DNA of 64,000 nt, from the NCBI RefSeq assembly GCF_000243095.1, contig NZ_AHJE01000108.1, forward strand, positions 1-64,000, written 5' to 3'. Origin of the DNA: Cupriavidus basilensis OR16 (GTDB taxonomy: Bacteria > Pseudomonadota > Gammaproteobacteria > Burkholderiales > Burkholderiaceae). The notes beneath the pieces are model-generated. The model worked only from the letters and a program-made list of their open reading frames with translations, was not told where the DNA came from and did no database searches. The stretch's first letter is position 1. Each line of letters starts with the position of its first letter. A program made the translations under genes and the position numbers. Positions 43,782-51,618 of the stretch are shown here, in pieces.

Positions 43782-44975
43782 TTAGAAGAACGCCTGGATG
43801 CCGGTCTGGGCGCGGCCCAGGATCAGCGCGTGGATGTCATGGGTGCCTTCGTAAGTGTTGACCACTTCGAGGTTGACCACGTGACGGATCACGCCGAACT
43901 CGTCCGAGATGCCGTTGCCGCCGAGCATGTCGCGCGCCACGCGGGCGATGTCCAGCGACTTGCCGCAGGAATTGCGCTTCATGATCGAGGTGATTTCCAC
44001 CGCGGCGGTGCCTTCGTCCTTCATGCGGCCCAGGCGCAGGCAGCCCTGCAGGCCCAGCGTGATCTCGGTCTGCATGTCGGCCAGCTTCTTCTGCACCAGC
44101 TGGTTGGCGGCCAGCGGGCGGCCGAACTGCTTGCGGTCCAGCGTGTACTGGCGCGCTGTGTGCCAGCAGAACTCGGCGGCGCCCAGGGCGCCCCAGGCGA
44201 TGCCGTAGCGGGCCGAGTTCAGGCAGGTGAAGGGACCCTTCAGGCCGGACACGCCCGGCATCAGGTTCTCTTCCGGGACAAACACCTGGTCCATGACGAT
44301 TTCGCCGGTGATCGAGGTGCGCAGGCCAACCTTGCCGTGGATGGCAGGTGCCGACAGGCCCTTCCAGCCCTTCTCCAGGATAAAGCCGCGAATCGCTTCC
44401 TTGCCGTCGTCGCCGACCAGCTTGCCCCACACCACGAATACGTCGGCGATGGGCGAGTTGGTGATCCACATCTTGGCGCCGGACAGCTCATAGCCGCCCG
44501 CCACCTTCTTGGCGCGCGTGATCATGGAGCCCGGGTCGGAGCCGTGGTTCGGCTCGGTCAGGCCGAAGCAGCCGATCCACTCGCCGGTCGCCAGCTTGGG
44601 CAGGTACTTCTGCTTTTGCGCTTCGCTGCCGAATTCGTGGATGGGCACCATCACCAGCGACGACTGCACGCTCATCATCGAACGGTAGCCCGAATCCACC
44701 CGCTCCACTTCGCGCGCGATCAGGCCGTAGGCCACGTAGTTCAGGCCGGGGCCGCCGTATTCCTCGGGAATGGTGGGGCCGAGCAGGCCGAGCTCGCCCA
44801 TCTCGCGGAAGATCTCGATGTCGGTCTTCTCGTTGCGGAACGATTGCAGCACGCGCGGGGCAAGCTTGTCCTGGCAATAGGCCAGGGCGGCGTCGCGCAC
44901 CATGCGTTCGTCGGCGCTCAGCTGGTCGTCCAGCAACAGCGGGTCAGCCCAGTGGAATTCGGCGTTGGCAGCCAT
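43782..44975 (-). CDS. gcdH: Glutaryl-CoA dehydrogenase
   Basis: 397 residues. A FAD enzyme that oxidises and decarboxylates glutaryl-CoA to crotonyl-CoA in lysine and tryptophan breakdown. Features: FHWADPLLLDDQLSADERMV typical of GCDH, FGLTEPNHGSDPGSM (flavin/substrate loop), KMWITNSPIADVFVVW, GLRTSITGEIVMDQVFVPEE, and the catalytic Glu in VNTYEGTHDIHALILGRAQTGI. It is divergent from an IclR-type regulator across 215 bases that hold a perfect 17-bp palindrome. The kynurenine genes lie just beyond. Confidence 0.96.
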   Translation of the reverse strand: MAANAEFHWADPLLLDDQLSADERMVRDAALAYCQDKLAPRVLQSFRNEKTDIEIFREMGELGLLGPTIPEEYGGPGLNYVAYGLIAREVERVDSGYRSMMSVQSSLVMVPIHEFGSEAQKQKYLPKLATGEWIGCFGLTEPNHGSDPGSMITRAKKVAGGYELSGAKMWITNSPIADVFVVWGKLVGDDGKEAIRGFILEKGWKGLSAPAIHGKVGLRTSITGEIVMDQVFVPEENLMPGVSGLKGPFTCLNSARYGIAWGALGAAEFCWHTARQYTLDRKQFGRPLAANQLVQKKLADMQTEITLGLQGCLRLGRMKDEGTAAVEITSIMKRNSCGKSLDIARVARDMLGGNGISDEFGVIRHVVNLEVVNTYEGTHDIHALILGRAQTGIQAFF

Positions 44976-45090
44976 GTAGGTCTCCTTCGGTAGTGCAGGT
45001 CTAGTGCAGATCGGGATGGGCAGCCTCGCGGGCCAGCCCTGAATTCAGGAATTATCGGCGCATTCCGCGGCCCGCCGAGTTGCTTCTTCG

Positions 45091-45107
45091 GTTCCGCATT
45101 GCGGAAC
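45091..45107. promoter_or_regulatory. 17-bp palindromic operator candidate for the IclR regulator
   Basis: GTTCCGCA, central T, TGCGGAAC: a perfect palindrome between divergent gcdH and the iclR gene, followed at 45111 by GTTCCGATG, a possible second half-site. The size and spacing suit an IclR-type dimer. Confidence 0.65.
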
Positions 45108-45190
45108 TCTGTTCCGATGATGTAGTATATCGCAATGCGCGATCCATGCAATAGGGCGCGCCGCCTTCATCCATTGCGCGGAGATCACTT

Positions 45191-46123
45191 TTGGCCACTG
45201 AATCGCAAGCCACGCCTGCGGCGGATGCCGCCAGCGCCACACCGCGCGAAAGCGATCCCAATTTTGTTGCCGCGCTGGCGCGCGGCCTTGAGCTGCTGCG
45301 TTGCTTTCGCACTGGGGAGTCGATGCTGGGCAACCAGGATTTCGTGCGCCGCACGGGCTTTCCCAAAGCCACCGTGAGCCGGCTGGCCGGCACGCTGGTG
45401 CAACTGGGCTACCTGCGCTACGACGATAGCCTGGGCAAGTACGCACTCGATGCTGGCGTGCTGGCGCTAGGCTATTCCTACCTGTCCGCGTCCAATGTCG
45501 TGACGCTGGCGCGCCCGCACATGCTGGCGTTCGCCCAGGCTTACGGGGTGTCGGTCTCGCTGGGCAAGCGCGAGCGCATGGAGGTGATCTATCTTGAATC
45601 GATCCGCAACGATGCGGGCGTGATGCTGGGGCTGGGAGTGGGGTCGCGGCTTTCGCTGGTATCGAGCTCCATGGGCCGCGCTTACCTCGCGGCCTTGCCG
45701 GCGGCCAAGCGCGACCGGGTGCTGGCGGAGTTTGCCCTGGCCTATCCCGAGCAATGGAAAACCCAGGAGGCAGCCATGCGCGCCACGGTGGCCCAGGCGT
45801 CTACCCTGGGCTATGCGGCGTCGTTCCGCGACTGGCACCCGGCCATCCACGCATGCGCGGTGGCATTCCGTCCGGTGGGGGAGAAGGAGCTGCACATGCT
45901 GAGTTGTAGTGCGTCCTATGGCTCGGTCGAGGAAGCGGTGTTCCACGACAAGCTGGCGCCGGCCTTGCGCGCGCTGGCGGCGCGGCTGTCGGACCCGTCG
46001 CTCTCCAGCCATGCAGCCTCCACCGAGGCGTTCTCGCCGGCCGGCTGGGTCCAGTCCCGCTCGGTGCAGGCCGCATCGATGGCAAAGCCGCGCCGCGCCA
46101 TCAGGCGGATGGCTTCGTCGTAA
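45191..46123 (+). CDS. IclR family transcriptional regulator, 3' end altered
   Basis: 310 residues from a TTG at 45191 with GGAG about eight bases upstream. The N-terminal winged helix has LARGLELLRCFRTGESMLGN and the recognition helix FPKATVSRLAGTLVQLGYLR. The C-terminal effector domain has LGKRERMEVIYLESIRNDAG, GSRLSLVSSSMGRAYLAALP and ACAVAFRPVGEKELHMLSCS. Homology fades after LAPALRALAARLSDP (about residue 272). The last 38 residues come from reverse-strand kynA sequence brought in by a deletion. It probably controls the divergent gcdH. The regulator could still fold, since little of the effector domain is lost. Confidence 0.85.
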   Translation: MATESQATPAADAASATPRESDPNFVAALARGLELLRCFRTGESMLGNQDFVRRTGFPKATVSRLAGTLVQLGYLRYDDSLGKYALDAGVLALGYSYLSASNVVTLARPHMLAFAQAYGVSVSLGKRERMEVIYLESIRNDAGVMLGLGVGSRLSLVSSSMGRAYLAALPAAKRDRVLAEFALAYPEQWKTQEAAMRATVAQASTLGYAASFRDWHPAIHACAVAFRPVGEKELHMLSCSASYGSVEEAVFHDKLAPALRALAARLSDPSLSSHAASTEAFSPAGWVQSRSVQAASMAKPRRAIRRMASS

Positions 46124-46662
46124 AGCGAGGGCGTGCGCAGGGCTTCTTCCACCAGCGCTAGGTGCTGCGGCTGGTGCGCATGCGGGCGCAGCATGGCCGC
46201 GTTCTTGTTGCCCAGGATGAACTCGATCTCGCGGTACTGGAAGGACTGGAAGCCCGACGACATCCCCAGGTAAGGCCGCATCGCCGAGTACTCCGGCGGC
46301 GTCATGGTGGCCAGCACGCTCCACGCCTGCACCAGTTGCTCCATGATGCGCGAGACGCGCGTGAGCATCTTGAAGGCTGGCGGCAGCTGGTCCTGGCGCA
46401 CGCATTCGCGCGCGGCGCGCAGCTCGTGCAGCGCCAGCTTCATCCACAGCTCGCTGGTCTGGTGCTGCACGATGAACAGCATCTCGTTGTGCTCGGGCGA
46501 GAGCGGATGCTGGGCGTTGAGAATCTGGTCCAGCGCCAGGTAATCGCCGTAGCTCATGTCCTTGGCGAAATCCATCTGGGCGTCGTGCCAGCTGGCCTCG
46601 CTGGCCTCGCTGGTCCCGGTGGCGCCCGTGCCCGACATCGGGCATCCCTTGTGGTTGCTCAT
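46008..46662 (-). pseudogene. kynA: Tryptophan 2,3-dioxygenase, 3' end deleted
   Basis: About 217 genuine residues: SYGDYLALDQILNAQHPLS, EHNEMLFIVQHQTSELWMKL, MLTRVSRIMEQLVQAWSVLA, MRPYLGMSSGFQSFQYREIE FILGNKN. These are hallmark heme dioxygenase segments that open the indole ring of tryptophan to N-formylkynurenine. After NASVEAAWLE the frame leaves homology near 46010 and runs on to 45916 through the convergent iclR gene. The missing last 65-70 residues normally carry the heme-ligating histidine and the GFKRGTGG substrate loop, so the product cannot be active. It is the last gene of the kynB-kynU-kynA operon. Confidence 0.88.
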
Positions 46663-46673
46663 GGCATGCTCCT

Positions 46674-47930
46674 TCAGGTCACCAGGCCGCGGGTCTGGTG
46701 ACGCTCGGCTTTGTGAGTGCCGCTATCGAGCACGTCGCGCAGGATTTCCACTGCATCCCAGACTTCGGTGAAGCTGGTGTAGAGCGGGGTGAAGCCAAAG
46801 CGCGCGATGCGCGGCTCGCGGTAGTCGCCGATCACGCCGCGCTCGATCAGGGCCTGCACCACGGCAAAGCCGTCCGGATGGGCAAAGCTCACATGGCTGC
46901 CGCGGCGCGCATGGGCGCGCGGCGTCACCAGTTCGAGCGGATGCGCCGCGCAGCGTGCTTCCACCAGCGCGATAAAGAGGTCGGTCAGCATCAGCGACTT
47001 GGCCCGCAGCGCCGCCATGTCGGTCTGGGCGTAGATATCGAGCCCGCATTCAACCATGGCCAGCGAGGTGATGGGCTGGGTGCCGCACAGGAAACGCGCC
47101 ACGCCTTCGCGCGGGCGGTAGCCGGGTTCCATCGCGAACGGCGCGGCGTGGCCCCACCAGCCGGACAGCGGTTGCCAGAAGGCGTCGCGCAGCGAGGGCG
47201 CAACCCACAGGAAGGCGGGCGAACCGGGGCCGCCGTTGAGGTATTTGTAAGTGCAGCCGACCGCGTAGTCCGCGCCCGATGCCTTGAGCGCCACGGGCAC
47301 GGCGCCGGCCGAGTGGGCCAGGTCCCACACCGTGAGCGCGCCGCGGGCGTGCGCCATCTCGGTCACGCCGGCCATGTCGAGCATTTCGCCGGTCTTGTAG
47401 TTGACGTGGGTCAGCATCAGCACGGCGGTGTCGGCGTCAACCGCCGCATCGATTTCCTCGGGGGCATTCACCAAGCGCAGCGAATAGCCTTGCTGCAACA
47501 GGTCGGCCAGTCCTTGGGCGATGTAGAGGTCGGTGGGGAAGTTGCTGGCCTCCGACACGATCACCTTGCGCTTGGGGTCGCGGGTTTGCTGCACGCGCAG
47601 CGCTGCCGCCAGCACCTTGAACAGGTTGGAGGAGGTGGTGTCGGTCACCACGACTTCGTCCTCGCCGGCGCCAATCAGCGGTGCCAGCATATTGCCCAGG
47701 CGTTGCGGCAGTTCGAACCAGCCGGCCGTGTTCCAGCTGCGGATCAGCCCCGTGCCCCATTCCTCGCTCACGACCGCGGCGGCGCGTGCCGCGGCGCTGC
47801 GCGGGCGGGCGCCCAGCGAGTTGCCATCGAGGTAGATCACGCCTTGCGGCAGCGCGAACTGGTCGCGCAGGTGGCGCAGCGGATCTTGCTGGTCGAGGGC
47901 GAGGCAGTGCTCGCGAGTCAGTGCGGTCAT
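46674..47930 (-). CDS. kynU: Kynureninase
   Basis: 418 residues. A PLP enzyme that cleaves kynurenine to anthranilate and alanine. Visible are GVIYLDGNSLGARPRSAAAR near the N-terminus, VVTDTTSSNLFKVLAAALRV, AVLMLTHVNYKTGEMLDMAG, TVWDLAHSAGAVPVAL with the PLP-binding Asp, and the PLP-lysine in VGCTYKYLNGGPGSPAFLWV. Full length. It begins 40 bases after kynB and ends 11 bases before kynA, all in one operon. Confidence 0.97.
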   Translation of the reverse strand: MTALTREHCLALDQQDPLRHLRDQFALPQGVIYLDGNSLGARPRSAAARAAAVVSEEWGTGLIRSWNTAGWFELPQRLGNMLAPLIGAGEDEVVVTDTTSSNLFKVLAAALRVQQTRDPKRKVIVSEASNFPTDLYIAQGLADLLQQGYSLRLVNAPEEIDAAVDADTAVLMLTHVNYKTGEMLDMAGVTEMAHARGALTVWDLAHSAGAVPVALKASGADYAVGCTYKYLNGGPGSPAFLWVAPSLRDAFWQPLSGWWGHAAPFAMEPGYRPREGVARFLCGTQPITSLAMVECGLDIYAQTDMAALRAKSLMLTDLFIALVEARCAAHPLELVTPRAHARRGSHVSFAHPDGFAVVQALIERGVIGDYREPRIARFGFTPLYTSFTEVWDAVEILRDVLDSGTHKAERHQTRGLVT

Positions 47931-47970
47931 GTGTGAGAGGTTTCCTGGGGGGAGGTTGGGTTCGGGTCGT

Positions 47971-48636
47971 TCAGGTCAGGCTGCGCAGTACCGCGCGCAC
48001 CGGGCTCGCATCGAGTCCGGCAAAGCGCAGGGGCAGGGCAATCAGTTCGTAGTCCGCCTCGGCCACGGCGTCGAGCACAAGTCCTTCGAGGATGGCCAGG
48101 CGATGCCGGTGCACCATGTTGTGCGCGTCCATGGTCTTGGACTCCTGCGGATCCAGCGAGGGCGTATCGATGCCGACCAGCATCACGCCGTGCTCGGCGA
48201 GCAGGGCGATCGTCTCGGGCGCGACCGCGCAGAAATCCGGATCCCACCGGGCCAGTGGCGCCTGCTGGTAAGTGCGCAGCAGAACGCGTGGTGGCGTGCC
48301 TGCCAGGGCATGTTCGATATGGCCGGGCTCGACCAGCGGGGCAGCGCCGATGCAATGGATCACCCGGCACGGGCCGAGGTAGGGCGCCAGGTCCACCGCG
48401 CCAATGGGCGCGCCGTCCGCGGCGTAGTGCAGCGGGGCGTCGGCATGGGCGCCGGTGTGCGGGGACAAGGTGATGCGCCCGACATTGACCGGGCAATGCT
48501 CGCCGATCTGCCAGTTGCGCTCGTGCCGGAATGGCGTGTCGCCCGGCCAGACCGGCGTGTCCGGCGAGAGCGCGGGGCTGATGTCCCAGAGCTGGCGCGG
48601 CCTATCGTAGGTATCGGGGGCGGGGCGGTTCGTCAT
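47971..48636 (-). CDS. kynB: Kynurenine formamidase
   Basis: 221 residues from MTNRPAPDTYDRPRQLWDIS. A metal-dependent cyclase-family hydrolase that converts N-formylkynurenine to kynurenine plus formate. The SPHTGAHADAPLHY motif supplies the metal-binding His/Asp set, with ALSPDTPVWPGDTPF before it and MVGIDTPSLDPQ-like LVGIDTPSLDPQESKTMDAH after it. It is the first gene of kynBUA, divergent from an Lrp-type regulator. The longer frame to 48666 has no conserved residues. Confidence 0.95.
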   Translation of the reverse strand: MTNRPAPDTYDRPRQLWDISPALSPDTPVWPGDTPFRHERNWQIGEHCPVNVGRITLSPHTGAHADAPLHYAADGAPIGAVDLAPYLGPCRVIHCIGAAPLVEPGHIEHALAGTPPRVLLRTYQQAPLARWDPDFCAVAPETIALLAEHGVMLVGIDTPSLDPQESKTMDAHNMVHRHRLAILEGLVLDAVAEADYELIALPLRFAGLDASPVRAVLRSLT

Positions 48637-48720
48637 CGGGGGCTGACGCCTGGGGTGGCGTTCCAAGGCTCATCGTGGAGCGGATGACGGCATGATAGTC
48701 AATATTACGGGCAAGAGGCT

Positions 48721-48799
48721 TGCGAAATGACCAGTTGATTCCGATGGATTTCGCATAGAATTTCATTTATGAATAGAATCATGGAAGAATCTGCGAAAT
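48721..48799. promoter_or_regulatory. Triple TGCGAAAT motif in the kynB/regulator intergenic region
   Basis: TGCGAAAT at 48721-48728, its inverse ATTTCGCA at 48748-48755, and TGCGAAAT again at 48792-48799, running into the regulator start codon. A further small palindrome, TTCATTTATGAA, lies at 48762-48773. This is a plausible binding array for the Lrp-type protein. Confidence 0.6.
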
Positions 48800-49283
48800 G
48801 AACCTTGATCCCATCGATTTGCGCATCCTGACCTGCCTCCAGGAGAACGGGCGCATCAGCAACCAGGACCTTGCGGACCGCGTGGCGCTGTCGCCTTCGG
48901 CCTGCTTGCGGCGTGTGCGTTTGCTGGAGGAGGACGGTGTGATCGGCGGCTACCGGGCATGGTTCGACGCTGAGCGGCTCGGCCTGGAACTGGAGGCGAT
49001 CGTGCAGGTGTCCATGCGTCCCGAAACCGAGGGCTGGCACGATACCTTCAACGCGGCGGTGCAATCCTGGCCCGAAGTGGTGTCGGCCTACATCATCACG
49101 GGCGACAGCAATTACATCCTGACGGTGCAGGCGCGCAACCTGAAGCACTACTCGGATTTCATCGTCAACCGGCTCTACCGCACGCCCGGCGTGATGGATA
49201 TCCGCTCCAATATCGTGCTGCAGAGGATCAAGACGGATGGCTCGCCGCTGGCGGTCATCAAGGGCGAGCCGCCGCGGGCCTGA
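48798..49283 (+). CDS. Lrp/AsnC family regulator, probable KynR
   Basis: 161 residues. N-terminal HTH: LDPIDLRILTCLQENGRISN with recognition helix QDLADRVALSPSACLRRVRL. C-terminal RAM effector-binding domain: IVQVSMRPETEGWHDTFNAA, VVSAYIITGDSNYILTVQAR, GVMDIRSNIVLQRIK. Lrp-type proteins adjacent and divergent to kyn operons (KynR in Pseudomonas) activate them in response to kynurenine. The location supports the same role here. The repeated TGCGAAAT overlapping its own start suggests autoregulation. Confidence 0.9.
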   Translation: MNLDPIDLRILTCLQENGRISNQDLADRVALSPSACLRRVRLLEEDGVIGGYRAWFDAERLGLELEAIVQVSMRPETEGWHDTFNAAVQSWPEVVSAYIITGDSNYILTVQARNLKHYSDFIVNRLYRTPGVMDIRSNIVLQRIKTDGSPLAVIKGEPPRA

Positions 49284-49296
49284 ACGGTGCCGGCGC

Positions 49297-49767
49297 TCAG
49301 CGCGGCGCGTGCAGCGCGATCAGGCGGCGCAAGGTGTCCTTGAGCTGGTCGCCCTGCGTGACGCCAAAGTCGTCCAGCACTTGTTGCTCGTGAGCAGCGG
49401 CCCGGTCCAGCAGGGCGCGGGCGCGGCTGCGGCCGCGCGCGGTGATCGACACCAGCGCATGGCGACGGTCCAGGGCGCCGTTGCGCCGCGTGACGAGGCC
49501 GTCGGCGGCCATGCGGTCGATCAGCTTGGTCAGGGTGGGCTGCTTGGTGAGCGTGATATCGGCCAGCGCGCCGATGGTGCAGTCGGGCCGGTCGGCCAGC
49601 GTGGCCAGCACGCGCCATTCGGGCACGGAGAACCCGGCTGCCTCGACCTGCCGGTGGAACTCGCCTGACACCAGGTGGCTGGCGCGCGCCAGCAGGTAGG
49701 GCAGGTAGCCGTCCACAAAAGCGTCTGGGGCTGGGGCCGCCGGGGCCGGCTTGGGCGAATCCTTCAT
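49297..49767 (-). CDS. MarR family transcriptional regulator
   Basis: 156 residues. The winged-helix core is clear: FSVPEWRVLATLADRPDCTI, GALADITLTKQPTLTKLIDRMAADGLV (recognition helix) and the wing RRNGALDRRHALVSITARG, with helical dimer ends. The Pro/Ala-rich N-terminus (KPAPAAPAPD) is a low-complexity extension. It lies 18 bases after the flavin reductase stop on the same strand and is divergent from the NicX-like operon. MarR regulators (NicR, PicR) control pyridine-acid clusters in other bacteria, so a repressor of this operon is likely. Confidence 0.9.
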   Translation of the reverse strand: MKDSPKPAPAAPAPDAFVDGYLPYLLARASHLVSGEFHRQVEAAGFSVPEWRVLATLADRPDCTIGALADITLTKQPTLTKLIDRMAADGLVTRRNGALDRRHALVSITARGRSRARALLDRAAAHEQQVLDDFGVTQGDQLKDTLRRLIALHAPR

Positions 49768-49785
49768 GGCTGTGGCGCCCGGACT

Positions 49786-50364
49786 TCAGTCCGTCAGCGG
49801 ATCGGTGGTGGCAAAGCGGCCGTCGTGGAACACCAGCGGGTTGCCCGCGTTGTCGTGCACGCCGCAGCGCTCCACCTCGCCCACGAAGATGACGTGGTCG
49901 CCTTCGTCGTAGCGGCTGCGGTTATGGCATTCGAACCAGGCCAGCGCGTTGGCCAGGATCGGCAGGCCGTTCTCGGACAGGCGGTAGTCGACGCCCGCGA
50001 AGCGGTCGCCTTTGAGCGTGGCGAAGCGCTGGCACAGGTCCAGTTGCGAGGCCGACAGCACATTGATGATGTAGTGCGAGCCGTCGCGGAACATCGGCAG
50101 GCTGTTGGCGCGCGTGGCCATGCTCCACAGCACCAGCGGCGGATCGAGCGAGACCGAGTTGAACGAGCTGGCGGTAATGCCCACGAACGGCGCGCCAGGC
50201 GGCGAGCCAGGACCCGCGCGGGTGGTGATCACCGTTACGCCGGTGGCGAACTGGGACAGCGTGCGCCGGAAGTGCAGCGTATCGAAATCGGGAGAAGCGG
50301 CCTTGCCGATGATGCTTGGCGTGGCCTCAGGCATGCCCATAGCGCGGGTTCCACTGGGATCCAT
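49786..50364 (-). CDS. Flavin reductase family protein
   Basis: 192 residues. The flavin-binding split-barrel is shown by FRRTLSQFATGVTVITTRAG, FVGITASSFNSVSLDPPLVL, HYIINVLSASQLDLCQRFAT and HVIFVGEVERCGVHDNAGNPLVFHDGRF. Such proteins supply reduced FMN/FAD to two-component monooxygenases (HpaC type). The start at 50364 lies within a perfect 12-bp palindrome; later in-frame Met codons (50340, 50334) are also possible. It pairs with the MarR gene and is divergent from a cluster that includes an acyl-CoA-dehydrogenase-like flavoprotein, a potential partner. Confidence 0.88.
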   Translation of the reverse strand: MDPSGTRAMGMPEATPSIIGKAASPDFDTLHFRRTLSQFATGVTVITTRAGPGSPPGAPFVGITASSFNSVSLDPPLVLWSMATRANSLPMFRDGSHYIINVLSASQLDLCQRFATLKGDRFAGVDYRLSENGLPILANALAWFECHNRSRYDEGDHVIFVGEVERCGVHDNAGNPLVFHDGRFATTDPLTD

Positions 50365-50374
50365 GAAATTTCAT
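50363..50374. promoter_or_regulatory. Perfect 12-bp palindrome, candidate MarR operator
   Basis: ATGAAATTTCAT, followed by ATATTATTTG, in the AT-rich centre of the divergent region. It covers the first codon of the flavin reductase gene, where a bound MarR dimer would block transcription. Confidence 0.5.
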
Positions 50375-50511
50375 ATATTATTTGCGCCAGCGACAAGAAT
50401 CACAAGCACAAAGCTAATGCGTCCGGCGGGAGGCATCGGTGGGCTGGCGCACCAAGGCCATTCCCCCGGGACCCTGCCAGGACCGCAGCAGATCGCACCA
50501 GGAGGAGACCT

Positions 50512-51618
50512 ATGCTCATCGAGCAAATCGAGCACCGCTGGCTGGCGGCTTTTCGGCGCACCCTTGAACTGTGCGCCTTGTCCGCCAAGGAAGTGGTTGG
50601 GATTGTAACGGAGTCCCAATCCCGACGCGTCAATGTGGAGTTGGCGGAACTGGCGGTGCAATCGCTGGGCGCCACGCCCGTACGTATCCAGGTGCCGTCG
50701 CCGGCGCTAACCGCGCCCGCGCCCGTGCGCTCCACCGGCGCCAGCGATGCCTTGCAGCAGCTCGCCCCGGTGGTGGCCGCCTTGCAGCGCTGCCACCTGG
50801 TGATCGATTGCACCGTGGAGGGCCTGCTGCATGCACCCGAACTCCCGCTGATCCTCAAAGGCGCCGACGGCATCGTGCCGCGCCTGCTGATGGTCAGCAA
50901 CGAACATCCCGAGATCCTGGAGCGCTGCCTGCCCGATCCAGCACTGGAGGGCAGCGTGCGCGCGGCCATGAAACGGTTGCGCGGCGCAGGCGAGATGCGC
51001 GTGCATTCGGCCGCCGGCACCGAGCTGCGCGTTGGGCTCGCCAGCGCGCGCGCAGGCGGCGTCTGGGGCTACTGCAACAAGCCGGGCCAGGTCGCGCACT
51101 GGCCGGGCGGCCTGTGCCTGGCCTTCCCCGCCGGCGGGCAGGTCAACGGCACGCTGGTGCTCGCACCGGGCGACGTCAACCTGACCTTCAAGACCTACCT
51201 GCGCGACACCATCGTCTGCCATATCGAGGATGACTACATGGTCGGCATCGAAGGGCAGGGCATGGACGCCGACATGATGCGCGGCTACTACGCGGCGTGG
51301 GCCGACCGCGAAGGCACGCGCGACGCCTACGCGGTGTCGCACGTGGGCTGGGGTTTGAACCCGCAGGCCCGCTGGGATGCGATGACGTTCTACGACAAGC
51401 GCGACTGCAACGGCACGGAGCTGCGCGCCTTTGCCGGCAACTTCCTCTACTCCACCGGCGCCAACGAGGTCGCCGGCCGCCACACGCTGGGCCACTTCGA
51501 CCTGCCGCTGCGCAACTGCACGATCACGCTCGATGGCGTGGGCGAGGTGGACGAGGGCCGGCTCGCCGGCCCGGCCACGCCCGAAGTGGCCCATTCCAAC
51601 AACAAGGCAAACGCATGA
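50512..51618 (+). CDS. 2,5-dihydroxypyridine 5,6-dioxygenase-like protein (NicX family)
   Basis: 368 residues starting MLIEQIEHRWLAAFRRTLEL after AGGAGGAGA. The aminopeptidase-T/NicX fold is suggested by the N-terminal LCALSAKEVVGIVTESQSRR, GTLVLAPGDVNLTFKTYLRD TIVCHIEDDYMVGIEGQGMDAD and the C-terminal metal region. His277 (YAVSHVGWG), His328 and Asp330 (GHFDLPL) match in type and spacing the Fe(II) ligands I recall for P. putida NicX. NicX opens 2,5-dihydroxypyridine to N-formylmaleamate. The next gene is an alpha/beta hydrolase, as NicD would be, and a MarR gene is nearby. The true ring substrate is uncertain. Confidence 0.8.
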   Translation: MLIEQIEHRWLAAFRRTLELCALSAKEVVGIVTESQSRRVNVELAELAVQSLGATPVRIQVPSPALTAPAPVRSTGASDALQQLAPVVAALQRCHLVIDCTVEGLLHAPELPLILKGADGIVPRLLMVSNEHPEILERCLPDPALEGSVRAAMKRLRGAGEMRVHSAAGTELRVGLASARAGGVWGYCNKPGQVAHWPGGLCLAFPAGGQVNGTLVLAPGDVNLTFKTYLRDTIVCHIEDDYMVGIEGQGMDADMMRGYYAAWADREGTRDAYAVSHVGWGLNPQARWDAMTFYDKRDCNGTELRAFAGNFLYSTGANEVAGRHTLGHFDLPLRNCTITLDGVGEVDEGRLAGPATPEVAHSNNKANA

